DNA of 64,000 nt from Streptomyces sp. NBC_00237 (lineage in GTDB: Bacteria; Actinomycetota; Actinomycetes; Streptomycetales; Streptomycetaceae). The position numbers and the translations under genes were made by a program. Positions within the stretch are counted from its first letter, which is position 1. The number at the start of each line of letters is the position of its first letter. Where the stretch lies: positions 124,001 through 188,000 of the forward strand of contig NZ_JAPEMT010000004.1 of the NCBI RefSeq assembly GCF_026342435.1. The letters are read 5' to 3'. Positions 16,595 through 24,705 of this stretch are shown here, piece by piece. The notes under the pieces are model-generated. The model saw nothing but the letters and a program-made list of their open reading frames with translations. It was not told where the DNA came from and made no database searches.

Positions 16595-16748
16595 GCACGC
16601 ACCCGGCGATGTCACTGCGCCGGGGCTCGGCGCGGCCGCGCTCCCGGAGCAGGCGGACGCCGTGAGCGGCTCCTCGGCTCGCGAGCCCCGGGCCCGCGAG
16701 CCTCGGGCTCTTGAGTCTCCAGCGGCTGGAAGGTCCAGGATCTCGTTC

Positions 16749-17657
16749 ATGGAAGACGAACGCCCCGACGTACTCACCATCGGCCGCCTCGCACACCGCA
16801 CCGGAGTTCCGGTGCGCACCCTGCGTTTCTGGTCGGACGAGGGAGCGATACCCCCCGTGGGCCGCTCCGCGAGCGGCTACCGGCTGTACGCCGCCGAGGC
16901 CGTGGCCCGTGTCGAACTGGTCCGTACGCTGCGGGAGTTGGGCCTCGGGCTCGACGACGTGTGCCGCGTCCTGAGCGGCCGCACCACCGTCGCCTCGGTC
17001 GCCGAAGCACATGTGACCGCGCTCGACGCGCAGATCCGCTCGCTCAAGGTGAGCCGGGCCGTCCTGTCCACCGTAGCGAAGCGTGGTTCGACCACTGAGG
17101 AGACAGCACTGATGAACCGGTTGGCACGGCTCTCCGCCGCCGAACGCACGCAGATCGTCGAGGAGTTCAAGGAGGAGGTGTTCGGCGGCCTCGACGATCC
17201 CCGTCTGCGCGACCGCCTACGCACCTACCGCATCGAGTTGCCCGACGACCCCACACCCGACCAGGTCGACGCCTGGATCGAACTGGCCGAACTGGTGCGG
17301 GACCCCGGATTCCGCGCCCGGTTGCGCACGTGGATGGAGCTCAACACGCCCGTCCCGGGCCAGGACGCTCCCCCTGGGGCGTCCGTCTGGTGGGCCCGGC
17401 AGATCGTGCAGACCGTCGCCGAGGCCAGAAGGGACGGGGTCGCTCCCGGAGGGCCGGAAGCGGCCGAGGTGCTGTCCGAACTGTTCCGTGACGCCGACCG
17501 GGCCGCCGTGCTGCGCAGCCTGGAGGCCGGGATCGAAGCCGGGGCGGAACGCTACCGCGGGCTCGTCGCCCGCGTGCGCGGACAGCATGCGTCGCCCGAC
17601 GCGACCGAGGAACTGCAATGGCTGGCGCGAGCTTTGCGCGCCTCGGAACACGGCTGA
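16749..17657 (+). CDS. MerR-family transcriptional regulator with large C-terminal domain
   Basis: 302 residues from ATG 16749. The N-terminal winged helix is standard MerR: LTIGRLAHRTGVPVRTLRFWSDEGAIPP and SGYRLY (residues 9-50), followed by the dimerisation coil and LTxLDAQI-type helix. The C-terminal part (about 115-302) is helical, without an obvious cysteine metal site, and resembles the helical ligand domains of drug-sensing MerR proteins. It lies 154 bp after the diiron gene on the same strand and may regulate that operon. A GC-rich imperfect repeat of CGAG/GCCC elements lies at 16675-16725. Confidence 0.9.
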   Translation: MEDERPDVLTIGRLAHRTGVPVRTLRFWSDEGAIPPVGRSASGYRLYAAEAVARVELVRTLRELGLGLDDVCRVLSGRTTVASVAEAHVTALDAQIRSLKVSRAVLSTVAKRGSTTEETALMNRLARLSAAERTQIVEEFKEEVFGGLDDPRLRDRLRTYRIELPDDPTPDQVDAWIELAELVRDPGFRARLRTWMELNTPVPGQDAPPGASVWWARQIVQTVAEARRDGVAPGGPEAAEVLSELFRDADRAAVLRSLEAGIEAGAERYRGLVARVRGQHASPDATEELQWLARALRASEHG

Positions 17658-17873
17658 CCGGAACACGGCTACCGGAATCGGCGCCCCCGAGGGCCCTCGT
17701 CGATCCCCTCCGCCGTGTCGCCCTCCTAGTCACCTCTCCTAGTCGTCCTCCGAGTCGTCTGTCAGACCCGTGTGTCAGGATCGACGGAGATCTGTGGGGT
17801 GCGGGATGGGCCGCTTCGAGGGCGAGGGGAGGCGGGGGGCGGATCCGCGAGGATGCCGCTTCTCCGGTCGCGT

Positions 17874-18392
17874 ATGACGCAATGGCATGCGTTGGGTGAT
17901 GCCGAGGTGGTTCAACTGGCGCTACGAATGCGGTCGTTGGAATGCACCTGGGAGCTGGGTGCGACGCCGAGTTCGCGGCGGTCGCCGACGTTCCTTCGGC
18001 GGGGGCTGGTGATCTGGCCGAGGTGGGACCTGCTCGACACCGGGCTGGCGAGAAGCAGTCGCGAGGCGGCCGATTGGGCGCGGGTGCAGGAAGAGAAGAT
18101 GGTGGAGCGCATTCGGCTGCGCCTGACCGACTACGACTTCACGGGGCAGTGGGACCGGACCCTGGACGCGTTCGCCAGGATGGCCGACGCGCTCTGCGAC
18201 GCCCTGGGCGAGCCGACGGTGCGCAAGCCCGGCTCGCCCGCCGAGATTCACTGGGCGGCCGGTGACGAGACCACCCTGCTCCTTGAGCACGCGGGAAGCT
18301 GCGTGTACCTGGAGCTGGTGACCGACAAACGGCTGTCGCTCGACGAGGAGCTCCGGCAGCTGACCGAGGACGAAGAGGAGGGGCGGCTGTGA
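17874..18392 (+). CDS. DUF6301-like hypothetical protein
   Basis: 172 residues from ATG 17874 (MTQWHALGDAEVVQLALRMRSLEC). The DAEVV opening, the mid-protein GLVIWPRWDLL and the acidic C-terminal helix (SLDEELRQLTEDEEEG) fit a Streptomyces family of unknown function that I tentatively match to DUF6301. No signal peptide or membrane segment. The stop overlaps the next gene (GTGA). Such proteins are often found beside TY-Chap proteins and secreted polymorphic toxins, but no toxin is seen here. Confidence 0.65.
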   Translation: MTQWHALGDAEVVQLALRMRSLECTWELGATPSSRRSPTFLRRGLVIWPRWDLLDTGLARSSREAADWARVQEEKMVERIRLRLTDYDFTGQWDRTLDAFARMADALCDALGEPTVRKPGSPAEIHWAAGDETTLLLEHAGSCVYLELVTDKRLSLDEELRQLTEDEEEGRL

Positions 18393-18826
18393 CGGGGTGG
18401 GAAGGTTTCGGCGAGGGGCTCGCCGAGCAACTGAGCACACTGGCTTCGGGATCGGTACTGATCATCAGGGAGAAGGGTCCGGAGGGCCGGTTCGTACAGT
18501 TCCTCCAGACCGATGCGAAGTTGGAGGCCGAACTGGTCGGCGACCACTACCTCGATCCGGCCGCGCGGGCCGGAGAGTCCGGGTCCCGGCTGATCGCCGA
18601 GGCGGGCTGGCAGCCATCCGAAGACACCGTCTCCAGCCACAACTGGGAGACGTGGCTGGGCTGGCCGTCACCGTCGGGCGACTACCGCCGACTGGCGCGG
18701 ATGGCCGTGACCGGACTGCGCGACGGTCTGCGGATCACCGGTCCCGAGACCCTGCTCTACGAAGCCTGGGAGCGCGGAAACCGCCCCCTCCGGCTACCCC
18801 TGCTGGGTCTCGCCGCCAAGCCCTGA
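18389..18826 (+). CDS. TY-Chap-like (type III chaperone/YbjN-related) protein
   Basis: 145 residues from GTG 18389 at the overlap. The layout WEGFGEGLAEQLSTLASGSVLIIREK, RFVQFLQTDAKLEAELVGDHYL and a late SSHNWETWLGWP is that of the actinobacterial TY-Chap fold, a small peptide-binding chaperone-like domain related to CesT and YbjN. Coupling to the preceding gene implies a two-protein complex. Function unknown. It is followed by a triple direct repeat of CCTGAAGC-like sequence (18822-18840). Confidence 0.7.
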   Translation: MTGWEGFGEGLAEQLSTLASGSVLIIREKGPEGRFVQFLQTDAKLEAELVGDHYLDPAARAGESGSRLIAEAGWQPSEDTVSSHNWETWLGWPSPSGDYRRLARMAVTGLRDGLRITGPETLLYEAWERGNRPLRLPLLGLAAKP

Positions 18827-18886
18827 AGCCCTGAAGCCCTGCCAGACGGTGACGGCGTGGGAAGAGACTGGCGCGGGAAGGGACTG

Positions 18887-19048
18887 TCAGGTTTCGTACC
18901 GCTTCCAGAGCTTAACGGCGCTCTTGGGGTTGTTCGCCGAGTTGGACTTGTGTGCCACCAAGCAGAGGTAGTGCTTGCCGTTGAGGGACGTGCGGTCGTT
19001 CACCACGTACTGCTTGTTTACTTTCCACGCCGAAAAACCTGCGGCCAT
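18887..19048 (-). CDS. 53-residue CBM5/12-like mini-protein
   Basis: A short frame from ATG at 19046-19048 to TGA at 18887-18889, with AAGGGG about 10 nt upstream of the start. The product begins MAAGFSAWKVNKQYVVND and contains a spaced aromatic pattern (W8, Y14, Y27-L-C29, H33-x-S35, W47) with G24, as in chitin/cellulose-binding CBM5/12 and phage-tail carbohydrate-binding domains. There is no signal peptide, so it would be cytosolic or exported another way. Base composition is less GC-rich than neighbouring genes, suggesting recent acquisition or a remnant of a longer protein. Confidence 0.55.
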   Translation of the reverse strand: MAAGFSAWKVNKQYVVNDRTSLNGKHYLCLVAHKSNSANNPKSAVKLWKRYET

Positions 19049-19214
19049 GCGATGGTCCCCTTCCCACGATCGGCACGCTGCCGACCTCGGAAATCATCCC
19101 ACGGGCGGGTGACCCGTGGGCCCTCCGGCCGCTCGTCGGGGTCACCCCGCTCCGAAGCAGAGTGCAGATGAACCCGCGCGACACCTGCCGACTGCCCCTG
19201 GTGGGTGTCCGGCC

Positions 19215-20804
19215 TTAAGGCAGGCGACAGATCCAGACAGGACCGACCCATGGTCGGCAGATCGGCTCAGGCGGGGGCGTGGGCTCAACCGGCTCCGGTT
19301 CGACCGGGGTGGGCACGACCGGGGTGGGCACGACCGGGGTGGGCTCCACGGGCGTCGGCTCCACCGGAGTAGGCACAACTGGCGTGGGTTCCACGGGCGT
19401 CGGCTCCACGGGTGTCGGCTCCACCGGAGTGGGCACAACTGGCGTCGGCTCCACCGGCTTGGGCTCCACGGGTGTCGGCTCCACCGGAGTGGGCACAACT
19501 GGCGTCGGCTCCACCGGCTTGGGGTCCTCCGGCTTGGGGTCCACCGGCTTGGGATCCTCCGTCCGCACCGGGGCCATCGCCTCCGCCTCTGTCGGTGCGG
19601 GCGCCTCGGGCCGGGGCGCGGCCGGATCAGGTTCGTCCGGGGACTGTTGGACCGGGATCAAAACGGGTGCCCGCTCCTGTCGCGGCTCCGGAGCGCGGGG
19701 CATCTCCTCGGCCACCGGTTCCTGCTCCGGCCGCGTGGCCGGGATCTCGGGCAGGGCGGCCGGGGACTTCAGCCTGGGTGCGGGCACCCCGCCCTCCACC
19801 GTCGCCGTGCCGTGCTGCGGCACCGGCGCGTCCGCACCGCCGAGTACCAACCCGACCGCGGCGGCGGCCACCGATACGGCCACCGCACCAAGCACGGTCG
19901 CGGAAACCTTCGAGCCGCCCGTGAGGACGTGACGTACCGCGCGCAGCGACTCACCCCCGTGCCCACCTGCCACTCCCGACGTCGAAGCCGATGCCGATGC
20001 GACAGCGGCTGCACCGGCCGTCGGCACCAGGAACTTGGCCGCGCCACCCAGCACGAAGATCAGCAGTGCCGGTCCCACCAACGCGGGCAGCCTCGTATTG
20101 GCCTGCATGAGTACGGCGAGCCGGTCCCGGCAGTCCGCGCAGTCGCCGAGATGCCGCTGGAGCTTGTCCGACTGGCGCTCGGAGTCCATGCCCCGCACAT
20201 GGGCGGGTATCCGCTCCCAGTGCGCGTCACAGGCCGGGTTCACGGGCGTTCCGGGGTACGCCCGCAGAAAAGCCTGCCGCATCCCCTCCCGCGCCCGGTG
20301 CAGCAGCACCGCCGTGGCACCGCGCCCGGCGCCCACCTCCCTGGCCACCGCTTCCAGCGGCCGGTCCTCCGCCTCGGCCAGCCAGAGCACCTTCACCCAT
20401 CGCTCGGGCAGCTGCTTGAGGACGCGCGCCAGCAGGTCCACCGAGGCGATCCGGGTGCCGGGATCGTGGTCGGCGCCCGTGGCGTCGACGGGCTCGGCGC
20501 CCCACGGCCCGTGGGTGTCCTGCGGGTCCTGCGGGGATTCCCTGCTGCTGCGACCGACCGTCGTGGCGAGATTGCGCACCGTGGTCGTGAGGTAGGCCGG
20601 GACGTTGTCGACGGAGTGCCCGGCGGACAGGCGCCGCCAGACCCGGAAGTGCGCTTCGGCGACCAGATCCTCGGCGAGCCAGGGGTTGCCGGTCAGCGAA
20701 CGCGCGTAGGCGACGAGTTGCGGCTGCTGCTCCTCGTAGATCTGCGCGTACGAGGCGGCGGCCGACGCAGCGGCGGTCGACACGGCGATGGGGCCGTCGG
20801 GCAT
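19215..20804 (-). CDS. ECF sigma factor fused to zinc-finger, membrane segments and proline-rich repeat tail
   Basis: 529 residues from ATG 20802-20804, which has an AGGAG 9-10 nt upstream; an in-frame GTG at 20825 would destroy that spacing. Domains: sigma region 2 (about 15-85, LAYARSLTGNPWLAEDLVAEA-like), region 4 (about 122-180), a zf-HC2-like segment with H218-x3-C222-x2-C225, two predicted membrane helices (about 240-261 and 300-322), and a tail of repeated PTPVEP/PTPVVP units (about 425-516). Sigma factor and zinc-finger anti-sigma element are thus on one polypeptide tethered to the membrane. It is transcribed divergently from an SsgA-like gene. Confidence 0.88.
   Translation of the reverse strand: MPDGPIAVSTAAASAAASYAQIYEEQQPQLVAYARSLTGNPWLAEDLVAEAHFRVWRRLSAGHSVDNVPAYLTTTVRNLATTVGRSSRESPQDPQDTHGPWGAEPVDATGADHDPGTRIASVDLLARVLKQLPERWVKVLWLAEAEDRPLEAVAREVGAGRGATAVLLHRAREGMRQAFLRAYPGTPVNPACDAHWERIPAHVRGMDSERQSDKLQRHLGDCADCRDRLAVLMQANTRLPALVGPALLIFVLGGAAKFLVPTAGAAAVASASASTSGVAGGHGGESLRAVRHVLTGGSKVSATVLGAVAVSVAAAAVGLVLGGADAPVPQHGTATVEGGVPAPRLKSPAALPEIPATRPEQEPVAEEMPRAPEPRQERAPVLIPVQQSPDEPDPAAPRPEAPAPTEAEAMAPVRTEDPKPVDPKPEDPKPVEPTPVVPTPVEPTPVEPKPVEPTPVVPTPVEPTPVEPTPVEPTPVVPTPVEPTPVEPTPVVPTPVVPTPVEPEPVEPTPPPEPICRPWVGPVWICRLP
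19279..19560 (-). repeat. Tandem PxPVxP-coding repeats in the sigma factor tail
   Basis: About fifteen degenerate 15-18 bp units encode Pro-Thr-Pro-Val-Glu/Val-Pro in series, with larger blocks (for example 19395-19446 and 19455-19506) almost identical, showing expansion by unequal crossing-over. PxP tails of this kind form extended cell-wall-spanning rods. Confidence 0.85.
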
Positions 20805-20983
20805 GGCAGAACACTCCTGTCCCACTACGAGGGATTGGATGAGTTCGAAAGCTTAAGTATCGAATGTCCGCTTTAGGGACCCTTGTGGTGCAGGTCACAT
20901 CAACTGCTCGCCGAATCGCCGTAATGGAATCCGGCCACCGGAGGTCGTAGGGGCACAGGAAACACGCAGAAGTGGAGCCGATC

Positions 20984-21427
20984 ATGACCATCGCCGCATT
21001 CGATCAGCCGACCCGTGCCCGCCTGATCACCTCGGAACAGCCGGAACAGCCGGAACAGCTGGAGCAGTACGAGACGGCTGTGCCGGTCGTTCTCCACTAC
21101 GACGCGAACGACCCCTTGGCCGTCCGCGCCACCTTCGCCGCCGAAGCCTCGCTCGACGGCACTCCGGTGAGCTGGACGTTCGCCCGCGAGCTGCTGAATG
21201 CGGGGCTGCGCGCCCCGTCCGGCAGCGGTGACGTGCACATCTGGCCGTGCGGCAGGGCGCAGGTCGTGGTGGAGCTGCATTCACCGGACGGTCTGGCCCT
21301 GGTGCAGTTCGACACGGCCGTCCTGCGCCGCTTCCTGCTGCGCTCGTACGCGATCGTGCCGGCCGGGCACGAGGATCTGGGCCCCGGCCTTGAGCGCGGG
21401 CTCTCCGCATTGTTCGGTGGGGTCTGA
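20984..21427 (+). CDS. SsgA-like sporulation/cell division regulator (SALP)
   Basis: 147 residues from ATG 20984 (GGAG at 20974-20977); GTG 20972 is a weaker alternative. The SsgA-family core is clear: VPVVLHYDANDPLAVRATF, VSWTFARELL, GDVHIWPCGRAQVVVELHSPDG and an R-rich helix before FLLRSYAIVPAGHE. SALPs occur in sporulating actinomycetes and steer septum placement and peptidoglycan remodelling by bringing SsgB/FtsZ or autolysins to sites. The N-terminus has a PEQ repeat (QPEQPEQLEQ) absent from the core family. Divergent from the membrane-tethered sigma factor. Confidence 0.9.
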   Translation: MTIAAFDQPTRARLITSEQPEQPEQLEQYETAVPVVLHYDANDPLAVRATFAAEASLDGTPVSWTFARELLNAGLRAPSGSGDVHIWPCGRAQVVVELHSPDGLALVQFDTAVLRRFLLRSYAIVPAGHEDLGPGLERGLSALFGGV

Positions 21428-21495
21428 CGCGGCGGACTCGGGCTTTCCAGGACGCGGACCACGGCCCCGAGGCCGGGTGATGACAGGATGGCGGC

Positions 21496-22020
21496 ATGGT
21501 GACGCATCAGCCGTGGACCGGGCTTCACGACGATCTACTGGCAGCGCAGGCGCTGGTGTACGCCCCGAGCGGATTCGTTTGCTCGCAGCCGGCGCCCGAA
21601 CCGGAGAGTGCCGAGTACGCGGCTTACGGGTTCACGCTCGACGGCCGGGCGGTTCGGTTTCGCGTGGCCAAGACCACCCCGACGAAGGTGGGACAGTTCG
21701 TCACCGTGTGGCAGCGGTCCGACGAGGGGCCGATCCGGCCCTTCGACGCCGACGACGGCGTGGACCTCTTCGTCATCAGCAGCCGCGACGACGTCGGCTT
21801 CGGACAGTTCGTGTTCCCGCGCGAGGTGTTGTGCGAGCGCGGCATCGTCTCCCGCGACGGCTCCGGCGGGAAGCGCGGATTCCGCGTCTATCCGCCGTGG
21901 GTGACCACGACCAACCGGCAGGCCCGCAGCACCCAGGCATGGCAGGCGGACTTCTTCTTCGACCTCGGCCGGGACGGCCCCGCGGATCCGGTGCGCGCCC
22001 ACGCCCTCTACCACCCGTAG
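21496..22020 (+). CDS. MepB-family protein
   Basis: 174 residues. It shows the MepB layout: Y-x-PSGF near the N-terminus, AAYGFTLDGRAVRFRVAKTTPTKVGQFVTVWQR, DLFVISSRDDVGFGQFVFPREVL and KRGFRVYPPW. MepB was named from the Staphylococcus mepRAB locus, but its biochemical role is unknown; no MepA-type efflux pump or MepR regulator is seen here. Cytosolic, single-domain, probably monocistronic. Confidence 0.85.
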   Translation: MVTHQPWTGLHDDLLAAQALVYAPSGFVCSQPAPEPESAEYAAYGFTLDGRAVRFRVAKTTPTKVGQFVTVWQRSDEGPIRPFDADDGVDLFVISSRDDVGFGQFVFPREVLCERGIVSRDGSGGKRGFRVYPPWVTTTNRQARSTQAWQADFFFDLGRDGPADPVRAHALYHP

Positions 22021-22187
22021 GCGCGGACGGGGCGACCCGAGGCACCTGGTGCCGACCCGGGGCACCCGGGCCCTGCCCTCATGCCGACGCCCGCATCCGC
22101 CGTGCAGGCAGGTGGCCTGAGCGGGCTCCGCCGGATCGTCGCCCAGCCGGTCGGGGTACTTCAGCCGGTGCGGGCAACGGTTATCTT

Positions 22188-22835
22188 GTGGCGGTGCACA
22201 GACCGGGAAGCTGGCTGAGGCGGACCCGGGGCGGGCTGGCCTGTGCTTCCGCATGCCTGCTGCTGGGCGCACTGAGCCATGTCGCCGCCGGCGGCATTCT
22301 GCCCGGTCCGGGGCCGCTCGGCGTGCTCTTCGTCGCGTTGGCCCTCCTGGGAAGTGCCCTTTTCGGCGAGCGGCGGTACCGCTTCGACATCGTCACTCTG
22401 ACGCTCGGCGGAACCCAGTTCGTCCTGCACCTCGCCTTCCACCGCCTGACCATGCCGGACCCGGACCGGCGGGCACCACACATGGCAGACGGCGGCGGCC
22501 CCGCGCACCACGCGATGGGCGGCCACCACGCGGGCGCGATGTCGGCCGAGGCGGCCTCCCACAGCGCGGGGCACTCGATGGGCGTCGCGATGACGGCGGC
22601 GCACGCTCTCGCCACGCTCGGCACGGCCCTGTGTGTCATCCACGGGGAACGGGTCCTGCGGCGACTGGCCACCCTTGTTCTGCCGCGCTGTCTCCTCGCC
22701 GTCTTCCCGGTGGCGCGACCGGTGCCCCCGGAGATCTCGCCAACGCCACCACCCGCCGCCGTCCGCGTCCGTTTCGGCGTACTCCTCGCCAGTTCCTGCC
22801 TGCGCAGAGGCCCTCCCCGAGTGATGCACGGCTGA
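22188..22835 (+). CDS. His-rich multi-pass membrane protein, function unknown
   Basis: 215 residues from GTG 22188 (GTG 22194 also possible). Four or five hydrophobic helices surround a central His/Met-rich loop (HHAMGGHHAGAMSAEAASH and nearby, about residues 100-125), a pattern seen in copper-handling membrane proteins. The C-terminal ~40 residues are Pro/Arg-rich. It precedes a PepSY-TM gene, itself with a HAGHGG loop, so a role in metal uptake or cupro-protein assembly is plausible but inferred. Confidence 0.65.
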   Translation: MAVHRPGSWLRRTRGGLACASACLLLGALSHVAAGGILPGPGPLGVLFVALALLGSALFGERRYRFDIVTLTLGGTQFVLHLAFHRLTMPDPDRRAPHMADGGGPAHHAMGGHHAGAMSAEAASHSAGHSMGVAMTAAHALATLGTALCVIHGERVLRRLATLVLPRCLLAVFPVARPVPPEISPTPPPAAVRVRFGVLLASSCLRRGPPRVMHG

Positions 22836-22946
22836 TCGCCCGACACGCGATCACGACACCCGCCCATCACGGCGGCCCCTTCACTCACCGGCTTCTCCGC
22901 ACGCGCGCAGCGATGTCCCGCGTGCGCTTCCCCAGAGGGATCACGG

Positions 22947-24467
22947 ATGTCTTCCGCCAGAGAGCACGCCCCACCGACCGATGCAAGAGAACCGATGGAT
23001 CCGGTAGATCGGATAGATCGAATAGATCAGATAGATCCGTCAGATACGGCAGGGCCGACAAGCCCCTCCCCGGAAACCGCCCCTCCGCCCACCGGACGCT
23101 CCTGGCAGGGAGTACGGGCGTTGCTGACCCGCCTGCACTTCTACGCCGGCGTGTTCGTCGCACCGTTCCTTCTCGTGGCCGCCCTCACCGGCCTCCTCTA
23201 CACCTTCACCCCCCAGCTCGACCAGCTCGTCTACGGGGACAAGCTGCGCGTCGAGCAGGCGGGCGAGCAACCGCGTCCGCTGGCGGACCAGGTGGCCGCC
23301 GCCCGCACCGCGCATCCGGAAGGCACGCTGGCCTCCGTGATCACACCGCCCGGGCCCGAGGACACCACCCGCGTGGTGCTGTCCGTGCCCGAACTGGGTG
23401 ACAAGCAGCGGACCGTCTTCGTGGACCCCTATACCGCCGAGGTCCAGGGCGAACTGACCACGTGGGCCGGGTCGACACCCCTGACCACCTGGCTCGACGA
23501 CCTGCATCGCAACCTGCATCTGGGCGAGACCGGACGCCTCTACTCCGAGGTCGCCGCCAGCTGGCTCTGGGTGATCGCCGCGGGCGGCCTCATCCTGTGG
23601 CTCGGCCGCAGCCGGGGGCAGCGGGCGAAGTCGGTACGGGGTGCCGTACTGCCCGACCGCTCCGCCCGTGGTGTGCGGCGCACCCGCAGCTGGCACGCGG
23701 CCACCGGCGTGTGGCTCGCCCTGGGACTGTTCTTCCTCAGTGCCACCGGCCTGACCTGGTCGAACCATGCTGGTGAACGGTTCGGGCAGTTCCTCGACGC
23801 GATCAAGGGGAGCGCGCCGAAACTGGACCCGCGCCTTCCCGGCGCGCCGCCCCCGGCAGCGGACGGAACCGGGGAACACGCCGGTCACGGGGGTGCCGGG
23901 CAGAGCGCCGCAGTGGATCCGGCCGACTTCGACAAGGCCCTCGCGGTGGCCCGTGAGGCGGACCTCGGCGGAACCGTCACCCTGACGCCTCCCGCCGAAA
24001 CGACCAGCGCGTGGGTGGTGGCGCAGAACGACAACGTCTGGCCGGTCCACTACGACAAGGTCGCCGTCGACGCCGCCACGGGAGAAGTCACCTCGCGCGT
24101 CCGGTGGGCGGACTACCCCCTGACGGCCAAGCTCAGCAAGCTCGGAGTCCAGGGCCACATGGGCGTGCTGTTCGGACTCGTCAACCAGATCGTGCTCGCG
24201 CTCGTCGCGATCGGGCTGATCCTCGTGACGGTCTGGGGCTATCGCATGTGGTGGCAGCGGCGGCCCACTCGCGGGGACAAGCGCGCGGTCGTGGGCAAGC
24301 CCCCGGCGAGGGGGGTCTGGCGACGGCTGCCACTGTCCGTACTGGTACTGGGCGTTCCCTTGGCCATCGCCATCGGCTGGGCGCTGCCCGTCCTGGGCGT
24401 GACCCTGCTCGGGTTCCTCCTGATGGATGTGACCACCGGCTCGGCCGGGCGGCGACGGAGTAAGTGA
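22947..24467 (+). CDS. PepSY-associated transmembrane protein
   Basis: 506 residues. Four main membrane helices (RLHFYAGVFVAPFLLVAALTGLLYTF; WLWVIAAGGLILWLGR; a helix after RSWHAATGVWLALGLFFLS; and the C-terminal MGVLFGLVNQIVLALVAIGLILVTVWGY), conserved histidines LHFYAG and SWHAATG that in this family bind heme, and two extracytoplasmic PepSY domains. PepSY-TM proteins act in ferric reduction or iron/heme transport. The first 45 residues are a disordered tail containing a (V/I)-D-R/Q/P repeat coded by 9-bp tandem units. Likely partner of the preceding His-rich membrane protein. Confidence 0.88.
   Translation: MSSAREHAPPTDAREPMDPVDRIDRIDQIDPSDTAGPTSPSPETAPPPTGRSWQGVRALLTRLHFYAGVFVAPFLLVAALTGLLYTFTPQLDQLVYGDKLRVEQAGEQPRPLADQVAAARTAHPEGTLASVITPPGPEDTTRVVLSVPELGDKQRTVFVDPYTAEVQGELTTWAGSTPLTTWLDDLHRNLHLGETGRLYSEVAASWLWVIAAGGLILWLGRSRGQRAKSVRGAVLPDRSARGVRRTRSWHAATGVWLALGLFFLSATGLTWSNHAGERFGQFLDAIKGSAPKLDPRLPGAPPPAADGTGEHAGHGGAGQSAAVDPADFDKALAVAREADLGGTVTLTPPAETTSAWVVAQNDNVWPVHYDKVAVDAATGEVTSRVRWADYPLTAKLSKLGVQGHMGVLFGLVNQIVLALVAIGLILVTVWGYRMWWQRRPTRGDKRAVVGKPPARGVWRRLPLSVLVLGVPLAIAIGWALPVLGVTLLGFLLMDVTTGSAGRRRSK
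23004..23048 (+). repeat. 9-bp tandem repeat in the PepSY protein N-terminus
   Basis: Five 9-bp units (GTAGATCGG, ATAGATCGA, ATAGATCAG, ATAGATCCG, TCAGATACG) encode VDR-IDR-IDQ-IDP-SDT. The ATAGATC core is strikingly AT-rich for this genome. Confidence 0.85.
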
Positions 24468-24624
24468 CCGACCGTGGGAGGGCGCGATGCGACGCGCCCT
24501 CCCACCTCGGAGCGCCCGACAGCGGCGGGCAGCGCCAGAACGCGTCGGCCACGCACGGATCGCCTCAAGCCGCATCCCCCTTGTGCCGCTGGCAGTGACG
24601 GCCGACCCGCACCCACTCCTACAT

Positions 24625-24678
24625 CTAATGCCACACCAAACCATTGACCCATTAGGAGTCCGCCCGCTATAACTAATG
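24625..24678 (+). promoter_or_regulatory. Promoter with three CTAATG/CATTAG operator elements
   Basis: A strong promoter is visible: -35 TTGACC (24644-24649), 18-bp spacer, -10 TATAAC (24668-24673). CTAATG occurs at 24625-24630 and 24673-24678 and its inverse CATTAG at 24650-24655, placing one copy upstream, one within the spacer and one just after the -10. The layout suggests repression by an unlinked regulator. Confidence 0.65.
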
Positions 24679-24705
24679 CATCAACACCACGAGGGGGCAT
24701 GTGAC

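Noticed and set aside
22921..23048. GATC-rich repeat as a methylation-type or replication-origin element
   Set aside because: The 9-bp period keeps the reading frame of a membrane protein and encodes regular IDx residues, so it is explained as a coding repeat.
24676..24705. ATG 24676 as start of the hydrolase fusion
   Set aside because: It overlaps the mapped -10 hexamer and would precede the expected transcription start; ATG 24706 has a proper ribosome-binding site.
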